From assembly GCA_011800155.1 (NCBI GenBank), contig CM022368.1:434001-498000 (forward strand): a DNA stretch of 64,000 nucleotides, written 5' to 3'. Position numbers and translations under genes: made by a program. Of this stretch, positions 32,388-46,070 are shown piece by piece (the first letter of the stretch is position 1; the number at the start of each line of letters is the position of its first letter). The stretch is from Flammulina velutipes (lineage: Eukaryota > Basidiomycota > Agaricomycetes > Agaricales > Physalacriaceae). The notes beneath the pieces are model-generated. The model ran no database searches and was not told where the DNA came from. It saw nothing but the letters and a program-made list of their open reading frames with translations.

Positions 32388-34335
32388 ATGAAGCACACTT
32401 CATGGCTTTATCTTGCTACACTTTTTCTCTGTGTCTTTTTGATCAATGCTCAGCCGACTCAACAAGCCGAAGAATACAATGAAGCTAATTCAGCTCGCCA
32501 GCTAGAGACTATACGGCTGGCATATGCGGAGCTAGGCCGACGTGTGAATATTGCTTTGCGGTCACAGGTCGGAGATTCTGCTCGTCTTGAAGAACAACAT
32601 CAGGCTGTCAATCGTTTTCTATCAACCATCTCCGATGTAAGAGAGTTGTTCTATTCATATTGTTTGTCTCTGAATGATACACTACAGCGTCAGGATGGGT
32701 TAAGTCCAAATGAATTTGGACGGATTGAACGAGGCCTCTTGAATATGCTGGATGCTCTAGACGAAGCCCATAGACAATCAAGTGAGTCCTCAAATGCGCC
32801 ACATTTACAGGTAAGACTTCTAAAATACTCTTTTATATACTCTAATTCAGTTTCTAGACAACGTATACTGTTTATACGGGGCGTCGGGGAAGACCTCGCA
32901 CAGTAATTGATCCCAGCATTCTTGGAACAACACTCGAACTGCGAGGCCCTACCCATTTAGCACCAATTTTCGATTGTTCACCGCGTACTGTTCGTCGTCG
33001 AGCCTTGGAATACGGCATTGTTCAACCCTGTCCCCCAGTATGCACTACTTATGAGGATCCAGAGACAGGCCAGCATCTTCGCTTCTACTGCTCGTCCACT
33101 GCGCCTATGTCAGACATCTCGGACGAGGATCTCGATTGTATCATCTCACATATTCTGGAAATATTCCCAACTTTTGGAAGACGGATGATTACCGGGCATA
33201 TACGCCAGATGGGCCATCGTATTCCGAGAGAGCGTATTCGTGCAGCATATGAGCGCGTAAATGGTGCACCCGCTGGTCTAACTGCTCGATTAATTGGTCG
33301 ACGTGTCTATCGCGTAGCTGGTCCGAACTCACTGTGGCACCATGATGGTCAACATGGTGAGATATCATTGTATCTATTACTCACAAAGCAGTATCTGAAC
33401 TACTATTGAGGTCTTATACGTTTCCGTGTTGTTATACATGCCTTCATTGATGGATTCAGTCGGATGGTTACTGGTATCCGTGCCAGTGACAATAACAGAG
33501 CTGATACAGTGTTGGAGATATTTCATGATGCAAGAAGGGTACATGGAACACCGAGCAGAGTTCGCGGAGATCATGGAGTTGAAAATCTTCGTGTCGCAGA
33601 ATTCATGGAAACTTCATATGGTGTTGAAAGAGGATCATATATCTGGGGACGGTAGGAAGACATTCTTGGTATTGGAAGCATACTAATAATAACTCATTTA
33701 GAAGTGTTCACAACATTCGGATCGAACGTCTATGGTGCGACGTAACCAGAGGATTTGGAGCGAAGTGGAAGAACTTCTTTCTAGACCTTGAAGTCGATGC
33801 TGGCCTTAGTCCCGACTCCGACATTGATATCTGGCTTCTTCATTTCCTGTACTTACCTTCTATCAACCAGGACGCGGTGGAGTGGGCAGAAGCATGGAAC
33901 CACCACAATCTCCGAGAGAATGACGATCGAGAACGCAGTCCAAGAGATCGCTTCGTTTTTGGCCAGCTGCAGAACTCTTATCGAGACATGGCAGTGCAGC
34001 GCAATGAGGATGATGAAACAATTGCGCTTGAGGACCTTCCATGGTACGGTGTGGATTGGGAGGACATGGACTCGCGACAAATCATGGAACATCACAACCT
34101 TCACAATGAACGCGAGATAGAGGACATGTTTGGTCCATCTCTGTTATCTCATAGACCACCTCATCTTTCACTAGTGGAGGTTCCAGAGTTTGACTGTCCG
34201 TTGACTATAGAAGAGGCTAACATATTTAACGAGAATCTGGTTCTTCTTCCTCAGTACTATTCCAGGAATATGGATGAGCGTAAATCAGTATGGATTTATG
34301 CTCGAGAATTACTTAGAGTAATAGCTTCTATCTAG
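32388..34335 (+). CDS. Integrase-core (DDE-type) transposase-like protein
   Basis: Four exons (32388-32810, 32858-33356, 33411-33651, 33702-34335) sum to 1,797 nt, giving 598 residues with no stop or frameshift. The N-terminal part has a hydrophobic leader and helical segments. A helix-turn-helix-like region (MITGHIRQMGHRIPRERI) precedes the RNase H-fold core. The core has LWHHDGQHG (first Asp), VRGDHGVEN (second Asp) and, across the last intron, NIRIERLWCDV (Glu). Segments such as HAFIDGFSRMVTGIRAS place it in the integrase core domain family common in fungal and animal transposon-like genes. Expected role: DNA cleavage and joining for its element. It faces a HECT-like gene and a small ORF on the opposite strand, and the set looks like one element. 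Alternative: a domesticated transposase. Confidence 0.85.
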
Positions 34336-34408
34336 TAGTTGATACATTGATACATTTCTTTCGGTTCAGTTCGAAGCTAAAGTCTAAGACCTAACCCTAT
34401 CATCACAA

Positions 34409-34740
34409 GACCAAATGACACAGCCACATCTACCTCACACATCTTGTTCCACTGCTCTAGCTGAGCTACTGGCAGTTGGAATAGCTTATTTATACTCATG
34501 TCATACATAAATAATCATCCGAGAGAAACAAGCTGAAAGAGGAAATATTGTGCCACATATGTCATCATGTGACCTGATCACTCGGACCTGCTGCCACAGC
34601 CACATAAGCCTCACACATTTTGTTACACTACTTCGGTGAGTCAAGAGATGCTTAAAATGACTTATTTATACCTATGGCATAGATTAATAATCATTTAGAA
34701 GGACCCAGCTTAAGGAGAGCAGAGTATATCATGTATGTCT
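34409..34740. repeat. Direct repeat between convergent element genes
   Basis: Two diverged copies of about 155 bp (34409-34563 and 34585-34740) share GCCACAGCCACAT, CCTCACACAT, TTGTT, ACTTATTTATAC and TAATAATCAT in order. They fill the space between the 3' ends of the integrase gene and the small minus-strand ORF. A transcription-termination or element-replication role is possible but unproven. Confidence 0.6.
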
Positions 34741-35286
34741 AGTATGTAATAGGTAATCTATCGAGATAGACTTGAACATCGTTTACTGTCCAGGTACTAA
34801 TAGAATAAGGAAGATTTTCTAATGGTATATCAGCAGCAGAATGATAGGGAATTGTGAACGCTTGTAAAGCACGAAAAGTGATTTCCTCCACATCATTCAT
34901 CCGACTGCTATTCCTGCTGCGGAACTGGAGAAACGCCAGGCCCATGTCCATTCCCCTCATGAGTCGTCTACGATTTGCAAAGGATCCTGGACTACGCCCT
35001 GTCCATTCGACCACATCGTTAACTCCCATAACTAGGTGAATTTGAGACCACTCCAAGTCAACTCGCATAGCTGGTCGATCAACATGAAGGCCTATTCCCG
35101 AGCAGATATGTGCTACGATCCAGTACTGACGATAGAGGCGGAAAAGTGGGCTGAGTCTAGAATTGGAAGCGCGCAACGCTGTAACCTCATCAATAAGATG
35201 GGGAAAGGAGGCTTCAAGATACGAGCTGACTAGAAGAGGTAAGATTTAAAGTTGTCAATAATTATTGAAGTTGTCGTACTAGACAT
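34739..35286 (-). CDS. Small helical ORF of the integrase/HECT element
   Basis: A 7-nt first exon (35286-35280, ATGTCTA) and a second exon (35229-34739) joined by a 50-bp GT-AG intron give 165 residues. The start reads MSISSYLEASFPHLIDEV. The sequence is mainly helical, with DLEWSQIHLVMGVNDVVEWT and a basic NRRRLMRG stretch. I do not recognise a domain. It is the middle gene of three that appear to travel together, on the same strand as the HECT-like gene. The very short first exon is the best way I found to supply an in-frame ATG. Confidence 0.55.
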
Positions 35287-35366
35287 TGGAATAATATCAG
35301 TGGTGATAGTAAATAGTAAAGAATGATCATATCACATGAGACCATTAATAAGATTAAAGTACATTA

Positions 35367-38300
35367 TTATGGTTGCCCGAATCCTCCCGTAGAGCTTCCT
35401 GCAGCGCCTGGAAGCGCACCAATAACAGCGAACAAGGCCGCATCAAATGCAGTCCCACAGGTTGAGTCCAACTCAATCTGGGCGTCAGATATATCTAGGA
35501 TCTCAGCCAAATCGACAGTAACAGGAACCTTCATGGTACTGCTGCAGGCAGCAATAATCATGGCAGGTTGAGCCATATTCGTAGCATATTCGACGCGTGC
35601 ATTGAGTCCGTCCCCCCTAGGAATATCATTCACATTGATCTAGAATATTATTCATTAGTTGAACTGAGCAACACAAAACCGATGAGCAGACGCACGGTAT
35701 TGTACCCTCCGCCAACCTCGAAGATAATCTGACAATTACTACTATTAATGACCGTCCAAGGATGTATTGAATACTCACATGGATGTCCTCCGATGGCTGA
35801 AGTATAAGACCAGTCAAACTCTTGACGAAGCTTCGAACCCGAAAGAGGCAGCTTGCATCACTTTCATAGAGACTGTCCCGATCAGCGGATGAGACAAAGT
35901 CCATTGTAGGATATACTGGGTAACCTCTTCCATCAAGATAGCGCCTCATCTGCCGCATGAAGATGGCTTCAGTGGCCGTGTATCGGCTACCTGCATTTCG
36001 ATGAAATCGAACATATCTCCAGACATCGTCAACACTTGAAATGCGGTTGCCGGAGAACTCTCTTGCAATGAGATCGGCTGCGGTAGCCCCAAAAGCCTTG
36101 AGAAGAAATGTCAGTTTGACGAAGATGAGAAGAATCGAAAAACTTGCTGTCATTAATGTGCTTGTCCCTTGGCAAGGAATATTGAAGCCGTCCTTCAGTG
36201 CTTGAACATATGGGTGATTGTCAAACGCATGACCCCCCATCCCCATCCCGACTCCTAGAAGGACAGAGCGGTAGACGCGACTTTTCATGTACAGCCTATC
36301 ATCATGACTGAGAATTGATGCAATATCATTGGGCTAGGACAAAGTTGAGCAATATTTAAACAGAGTAAGAGACTATGGCATACCTGGCGGTTGAGAACAT
36401 CCATGATGACGGCAGACATTTCAGGAGACATATCATCGTTGGAGGTCTCAGGCCATCCGGCCAAGATTGCTGCTCGAGTGGAATCGTACTCGCGAACAGC
36501 GGAAAGATCAACAATAGCTTCGACTCCAGAGAAAAGAGAAACAAAGAGAGCTGGGGAAATGTTTGGATGAAGGACCCCGTAACGAACCAGAAACATAGCA
36601 ATGATAGTTCCGCATGCCTTGAGCTTGGCAAGACGAAGTGGTGTCGCAGGATATTCGAATCGAAGTGAGAAGAACTTTGGTTCGGAAGACGACACCACAA
36701 CCCAAAGCTCATCGTCCGACAGCATGACTTCAACTAAACTGCAGAGGAAGTCTCTAACAACACCACGACCAATCCCTTGCTGCCTGGAACAGAGTTAGTG
36801 ATGCGAACTATTAGAACTGTTTATTTGCATACACTGTAATATGCGAATCGGCAGGACGGAGAAGTTCATGAGCTGCTGAAAATGGAGTGACAACAACATC
36901 TGGATAAGCAGGTTGGTCGCTGTGCCCATAGAACCGAATGAGAGTGGCCATGAACGCTAACACACTCGTTCGCATGTCAGGTAGATGTTCTGCACCAGCC
37001 CGAGGTGTAACACTGAGTCCGTACGGGTGGCTTCGGGTGGATATTGGTGCATCAGGAAGTGTGGCGGACAAACGTGTCAACACCTCAGCAACAGTTTCAC
37101 AGATGAAGGTAGGTTCTTCTCTACGAGGACGATTTGACGTATGCTGAGCAATTAGTGCATCCTAAGGCTAGTATGAGTGCAGTAATAAGCGATATTAATT
37201 AGGAAATTCACCTCTTGAGATTCTGACCGAGGGCGGCGCAAGATAGGAGAAGCAGATCCTTCATTTGCAGCTTCGTCAATGAGCCGCGCTATCTCTGGAT
37301 CCCTCGCTAGCAGGACACGTAGAGCCTCACTAGGTATACCCGATGACGGTGCTTGCAGAAGTTGCTGAGAAAGAGGGACTTGAACATTATCGGTGTCACC
37401 CCCGTCAAAATACCCTACACAAGACGGAAGATGTGGGACAGCGGGCAACGGTTCAAAGGAAATTGTGTCGATCCCTTGTAGTAAGCGAGCTGGTGCGCAA
37501 CAATGTCCATCAACAATAGCTGGACCGTTCCTTGGTGCTGCAAGAAGTGAGAATAAATTTGAGAGAAACAGATAAGAACATACCGATCCAGATCAGAGGA
37601 TGATTTACAGTGGAAAGATTGTCTCCCTTTGAACCTAATGCTCTGAGTGCCTTGATAGTCCAATTGGCAGGGCTGGCAAACGATTTATGGCGGGAGTATA
37701 TGCGACCAAGGCCACTGCCTCGAGAATCCTGACCGGGTATAAGGACACACCACAGGAGGCTAGTACTATTTGGGTCGATGGAGGCAGGCAAGATGACATT
37801 GGCTCTGGTGAGCATGGTGTCAATAGCAGTAGTGAAAGTTGCGTGGATATCAGCAGGGGGGAGTCGTCGATCCACCGAAACATCAGCTCTAAGATTTCGC
37901 AGCCTTTCAGTGTAAAGAATGTCCAGCTTGACGTCTTGAATCCGCAATTTTCCCGGGACAATACATTCAAAATCTTCGGGGTTTGGTGGGATGCTCTATA
38001 TCCAGTCATTAGGAGCATTTCAATAGCGAGAGCACAAAGTAGACGTACGGGTGGCATTGGAATAAAAGCAACATGGAAGAGTTCGCTTCCTGAAGCACCT
38101 GATGGGACCGAACGAGAGGAAGATGTAGAGGAAGACCGTCCGCCGCGTCCACCAGGAGTTGCAGGGTATGAATGACGAGGTTGCCTTGAGGCGCTGGCTC
38201 CAGCGGCAGACCAGGCTGCTGTGCTTGAGCCAGAAAGATGCGCGAAAGGGGATGATGTGGCAGAGGAGTGATTCATCTGTGCAGCAGATGTTTGGCGACG

Positions 38301-38779
38301 TGAATTCGTAGAGCCAGAGGAGACTACTTGAGGTTCCCAGACAGTTGCTGGAGATGCAGCGATAGGGTTACGCTGCACTGAGGAACGACTAGATGGCAGT
38401 GGAAGGGGAGTAGTAGCCGGTTGTCGAATAGTTGAATCACGAAGCTCTTCGTGTGCGTACCATGGCTCGTTGCACAAAGAGCATGGAGTCGACGCATCAA
38501 AGTTTGGCAATCTCTACATCAAAGTCAGCAACAATAGAGAGTAGAATAATGTTTAGCATAACACACAGCAGAGTATCCTGTGCACATCGGATCCATTGGG
38601 TTACGACCACGTATAGGCAAACGACTCGGACGCTGGGCAGGATGAGATACCTGTGAATGACCGCAAACACAGGCGTCCAGAGAAGCATCCTGAATAGACG
38701 AGTCCGTGATAGTGCGCAAGCGGTGGTAGCCACCACAAAAACGGTTATCAGACTGGCAAGTATCACAGGCGTTATCCAT
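35367..38779 (-). CDS. HECT-like E3 ubiquitin ligase domain protein
   Basis: About nine exons. The N-terminus (MDNACDTCQSDNRFC, then ACVCGH and CSLCNEPWYAHEEL) has paired Cys/His resembling a zinc ribbon. A long Ser/Pro-rich region follows. The C-terminal half resembles a HECT domain: QQGIGRGVVRDFLCSLVEVM, MGMGGHAFDNHPYVQALKDG, LTGLILQPSEDIHIIFEVGG and a final lobe with ARVEYATNMAQPAMIIAACS, where the Cys before SST would be the thioester residue about 60 residues from the end. Known role of HECT domains: ubiquitin transfer through a Cys thioester. The similarity is by overall pattern, and activity is not proven. It is convergent with the integrase gene. A ubiquitin-ligase-like gene next to an integrase core suggests an accessory protein of a DNA transposon. 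Confidence 0.7.
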
Positions 38780-39624
38780 AGATAGACAGGAGACGATGAG
38801 GCGACCAGGACACAAGAGACCCCGCACTTTTGTACTCTGACTATGTGCATGCGCCAGTAGTCTTGTACTCAGGGTTAAAGGCGCTGAAGACCGCTGAGAA
38901 CGCGCTAGATGCCAAGTAAAATTTGCTGGCCACCAATGAGAATGGGTGCTGACTCGGTTGAATGCGTAATTTTATTCAATGGTCCGACACATATGAGCTG
39001 AGAATGCCTGACATGGATATTATAAGTCTCTATCATGCTAACGAAGACGTACCCGCACGATCGAGACTTGTACTTGACTGTTCCAGATGTGTACTTCACC
39101 ACTCGAGATTCTTGCCATGACCGTTCGAGATTACAACTTCACCATTCTAGGATGTGCTTGACAGTTCCAGATGAGGGCATGAGTGCGCTGCGCCGCTCAA
39201 ACACTTGTCTGTGACCGAAACCCAGCTCAAAGCATCTCAAAACAGCATAGAAGGTGCATGCTGTGATCACAACATGACAAATCTCGTTTTCGTATGAAGA
39301 AGACTGAGTTTCCCGAGCTAGAAAGAAAGCCTTAGATGTCTTGCTTCAGTTTGAGTCTTTTTAACAGCTTATGGAGCAGGCGAAAGAGTTTCAAAGGAAT
39401 GAACTTGGGAAAATAGTGTGATCACCGTGCGAGAATGAATCCAGCCGGCCCGAAACTCATCTTTTGATCCAACGAAACCGGAATCAGCGCCGCCTGAAGG
39501 CGGGAATTGTCTTTTGAAAGCGGCTTTTTTTTTTGTCCAATAAGGACACCCATACACGCTGGTCTCCAACCTCCTTCCCTACATCTGCTCTTGGATATCG
39601 TATTTGCTGGAATACAACGTCATC
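38780..39624. other. Region between element and MYND gene
   Basis: No gene seen. It contains a short tandem repeat at 39061-39174. I looked for inverted repeats matching the left side of the element (31060-32390) and found none by eye. Confidence 0.4.
39061..39174. repeat. Tandem repeat of about 21-22 bp, five units
   Basis: Units run TCGAGACTTGTACTTGACTG, TCCAGATGTGTACTTCACCA, TCGAGATTCTTGCCATGACC, TCGAGATTACAACTTCACCA, CTAGGATGTGCTTGACAGT, then a partial TCCAGATGAG. It lies about 280 bp outside the start of the HECT-like gene and could be subterminal to the element. Confidence 0.65.
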
Positions 39625-41243
39625 ATGCAGCGCGAAGATGATCTTTGGCACGATTTCACCTTCACGTCCATCAGTCTCGTTCAGCGCATACTGGCATCGA
39701 CTTCCGAGTTGAGGAAACAAACTCTGATGATCAGTGTCCCCGGGCCGTTTGAAGGCGAATCTTCTTTCTTCGTTGCCAACTTGATTACCCGTCACTTATT
39801 CGTCGACAATGTCACTCTCCTCCAAAATCATCATCATCGCGCCTATTTGATCTGCTTCAAAATACTCGACACGCTAGTTTGCTCAGAGAAAGACTCTCAA
39901 GTTCTCCAAACTATAGCCCAGGCCGTGTTGAACCAACCAGCGGTTTTCGCTTCCACTTTCATGGCAGAGCTCAACGATCAGCTGTACCGTTTGAGGACTG
40001 CCGATTCATTCGATGAACTAAGCACTTGTCTGGACGCCCTGGATAAAGAAATGACTGTGTCATGGTTCTTCTGGAACAAGGACGAGAAACTTGCTCGAGA
40101 GTTTTCTCTCCGTGGCTTTGTTTCATGGGCGAATATGTTGCTCGTGAGCATTGCGAGCTCTCGTACGCTCAGATACATTCGTGACGCTGTAGACTCGAAT
40201 CCCAAGGCTCCCGTCCTTTCCACTGCTTGCAATTGCGTCACAAGCGTCACCAACCACCACCAATCCCTCTTTCTCACTATTGGGCATATTACTGTCCGGA
40301 AGTTTCACGAGTCAGAGGCTTTTATTCGACTTCTACGATTTGGACACTTCTTGTATTCCCACCCAGGTGTTCAAGATTCGCGTCGCCAGCAATATCTTGG
40401 TGTCATACGCGTTATCTTCGAACTTATGACACCCTTTCTTCAATACTACTCCGTGTTCAAAGCAGCCCGGTCCTCACAGAGGCGCATCGAACGCTCTATT
40501 CCGCAAGAAGAACTTGCCTTAATCGGAATGCATTGGGAGAAATACCAGCGGAGGATGAATGAGATGGAAGGTTATCGTGCGGAATACAAAGCACATCCAT
40601 ACACGATATGCCATAATGCACAGGTGAGTGGCATCATTGTGATATAGACGCTCCTTTCATTTTGCTGGATATGTTAGTGTCCGAACCTGGAGAGTAAGGG
40701 AATCCGTTCGCAAAGCTGCTCCGGGTGTGGACTCAATTTCTACTGCTCGGAGACTTGTCAAAGAGCAGCATGGCCCAGTCACAAACAGTCGGACGGTATA
40801 CGGCTGTCATGCGCTGATCTCCAGAAGGCACTCGCCAGTGAGCCGTCTTGGTGTACATTGCAGTATTCGAGTCTCACTTTTGACCATCCAAAGTCGATTA
40901 CAGCGCGCTCTCAACAGTGGACATGTATTTCTTCGGATTCATATTTCGAGAGGGTCTCAAGACTTTAGGAGAAGACGAACCTCAGCTGTTCCGGACACTC
41001 AACCTAGGCGCTAATCCAGAGCCTCATTTCGCTCTCCAAGTCGTCTCACTCCCTCATGAAGCTGAAGTTTATGCCTCACGTTACGTGAGGGCACGCAAGG
41101 AAAATGAACTTACTGCTTTATTCTCACTTCCTGGGGCTATCAATGGGCTTGAACAAGCTATTGATACGAAACCTGTGTTTCATTACGAGTATGAGGCATT
41201 GTGGAGAGAAGGCTTGGTATTCCGATTGGAAATGTTTGAATAA
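39625..41243 (+). CDS. MYND-type zinc finger protein
   Basis: Starts MQREDDLWHDFTFTSIS. About 330 residues of helical sequence precede a MYND-like finger spanning an intron: CHNAQC, then CSGCGLNFYCSETCQ, then WPSHKQ and LSC, supplying the Cys/His ligands. Downstream, a 67-bp intron at about 40839-40905 (GTGAGC to TTACAG) restores the frame and joins KALAS to ALSTVDMYFFGFIFREGLK. Reading straight on would stop early. The C-terminal part ends GLVFRLEMFE. MYND fingers bind proline-rich peptides. Similar helical-plus-MYND proteins of unknown function are numerous in mushroom-forming fungi. Confidence 0.75.
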
Positions 41244-41350
41244 TATAATGCCATTTCTGTTGCAGTTGGTCCGAAGGAACACTGATGGAATGTCTTGAGA
41301 CTGGTACGCAATAGAATAGGGATATTAGACAGGTCATAGTTCAGATTTAT

Positions 41351-43985
<2,635 letters not shown>

Positions 43986-44028
43986 CCTATAGTGAGTATG
44001 ATAGCATCAGCCTCTGGAAACGTCGGTC

Positions 44029-44063
44029 CTTTATATGTATCATGGTAAGTCACTTCCACGTCA
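44029..44063 (-). promoter_or_regulatory. UPR element and TATA box of BiP-like gene
   Basis: Read on the minus strand, TGACGTGG occupies 44063-44056, matching the Hac1/XBP1 UPRE core TGACGTG(G/A). CATATAAAGG at 44038-44029 is a TATA box. They sit about 75 and 48 bp upstream of the first ATG at 43985, the order expected for an ER-stress-inducible chaperone gene. Confidence 0.55.
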
Positions 44064-44611
44064 GAGAAAATCGTGGCCAGGTCGTGTCAACCATGTCACG
44101 ATTATCTCCTATTGCAAGCCTACGTGGCCAAAGAACGAAAAGGGCAGAAACCCTTAGTAGAAAGTTGGAGAAAGCAGTAGAAAGAGTCCGTCATCGCGTC
44201 ACTTAGGGGAGGCGCGGCTAGGCGCGGTCAGTACGTGAAGAGAGGGAAAAGAGGATGCTCACTTGAAGATCAGTCTTGCGTAAAGTCCCCTCTAACCACA
44301 ATTAAAGGATTGGAGGAACCCTTGTGCAGCAAGGCAAGGGACACATGCACGATCGACATTTTTAGCGCGGTCAGAGACTTGTCTATGGCTGCGGTATGTT
44401 GCTATGAGTTATGTGCATGAGCAATGATCCATACGGAACAACATAGGTAGCAAAGGCAGAGATGTTTCGTATGAACTATGAGTCGTCTACGCGTCTCTTT
44501 CCTCCAACGGCTGGAGAAGATACTTACGAAGTGGCCGTTGTGGTCAGACTCACAGTGTTAAGATTCCTACCGGCCCGGTTTACCGTTCATAGCATCTTGC
44601 TTTTGACCGCC

Positions 44612-45660
44612 ATGGCCATTCATTCAGACTACGAAAGTCCGCTGTATCAACAAATCGCAAGACTCGGGCCTCCTGCCGTCCTTTCTGAAGCTGGCATTCC
44701 CTGTGTCGTCTACGCGGAAGATGCACTCTCTATCGTCTATCATACACCATGAGAATGCTCTGAGCAACAGTTGCTGGTGGAAAAGCATCATCTCAAGGAT
44801 GCAGAAAGGGTCATCTTAGCTAACCTTCCATACTCTGTGGCAATACCTTTCCCTGAAGACATGTGGAACGATTATTCAATTTTCAACAAGGACAAACCTT
44901 TCGCCTTCAACCTAGATACAGAGACTATCATACTGGTGCACCATAATTGTGACGAGGCGTTCGAAATGGTACGTCTAAGCAAGCAGATTTTCGATTCTAT
45001 TTTGCTAACAATCCTCATAACCTAGGGCCAGCCAGCACGCATATTCCTACACGCTTCGTCTGTCTACCACTTTGACCTCGACGATCCCTCTCGAACATGC
45101 GTTAACCCTTCCCCGCCCTCTCCCGAGTCTCGGCATGTTCGTTTTCCGACTCTCCACGCGTTCTGCGACACACTTATTGAGACATTCCATTCTCCGCCAT
45201 TACCTTTCATCCACTTGAAGTTCAAATGCAACTAAAAATCTTCCTTGCCTATGTCATTTCATCCTACATGGGCTCGACTATCTAAAATGCCAAGGAGACA
45301 AATCGAAGCAGGTTCTCAAGCCCAAGTACTTCGACATTCTGAGGGGTATGAAGGAGGAAAACAGGCCCTGCCTACTTCGAGGCTCTTTGGACATGCCTGG
45401 TCTGCTCTTGGAAGATTCCGTACGCGAAAGGGAGCTGTTGCGGGAGATGCGGTGTCGACGAATGGGTGTGCCGTACTTACCTCCGACATGAGCAGTGCCC
45501 TATAACCCGTCATTCCGTGCCAGAGGTAACCGTCCTCCCCCACAGGGGCCATACCTCACGCCATTTTTGGTTCCCTTCGGCTCTACGGCGAAAGTAGAGT
45601 GGCGCGATCTTTCAAAGGGCGCGTCGATGATTGTAAAACGGATGATCTAGTGTTCACTCC
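44612..45660 (+). pseudogene. Nonsense-interrupted gene of unknown family
   Basis: A continuous protein reading starts MAIHSDYESPLYQQIARLGP. It is broken by an in-frame TGA after IVYHTP (about 44751-44753), then continues ECSEQQLLVEKHHLKDAERV and AFNLDTETIILVHHN across a normal 57-bp intron. After LKFKCN the frame shifts near 45235 to GLDYLKCQGDKSKQVLKPKY, and a second TGA interrupts after MGVPYLPPT (about 45469). Both TGA codons could be CGA (Arg) to TGA transitions. The parent family looks like a small helical protein common in agaricomycetes; function unknown. Alternatives are sequencing error or an unusual splice, but three lesions make decay more likely. Confidence 0.6.
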
Positions 45661-46070
45661 CAGTATTTACACACCTAAGTACTAAAATCGACATATCTAT
45701 CGTTTTCGCTTCCGAAATGGTGGTTCACATTGCTTGCCCCAACCCTTGCCACGAGTGCGCTATAACCTCAATACTGACACTGAGAGATCTAGAGTACTTA
45801 GACGATGGTGATTGCGGCGTGCGTGCGAGTACTTGAGTACTTGTATGTTGGTTTCTCCTGATAAGCTAGGCTCTAATCGATAATCGAGTACAACAGGTTT
45901 ATTCGAGATCAGGTATCGCTATACATAGGAGGGAATAAGGTAAAACAACAGGACGAAATGGCGCAAGTGCTAAAAGACCAGCTAGGGATATAACCAGATA
46001 TTAAAGAAGGTGAACAAAAGAAGCGTGGGGAATTCAAAATAAAATGGACGGAGGTCAATCTTTCAACGTT
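45661..46070. other. Intergenic region
   Basis: No gene or clear repeat seen. It covers the 3' side of the pseudogene and the 3' flank of the minus-strand SH3 gene. Confidence 0.4.

Noticed and set aside
31971..38900. MITE arm as the terminal repeat of the integrase/HECT element
   Set aside because: I could not find a third copy of the arm on the right side; both arms are fully explained by the 369-bp MITE.
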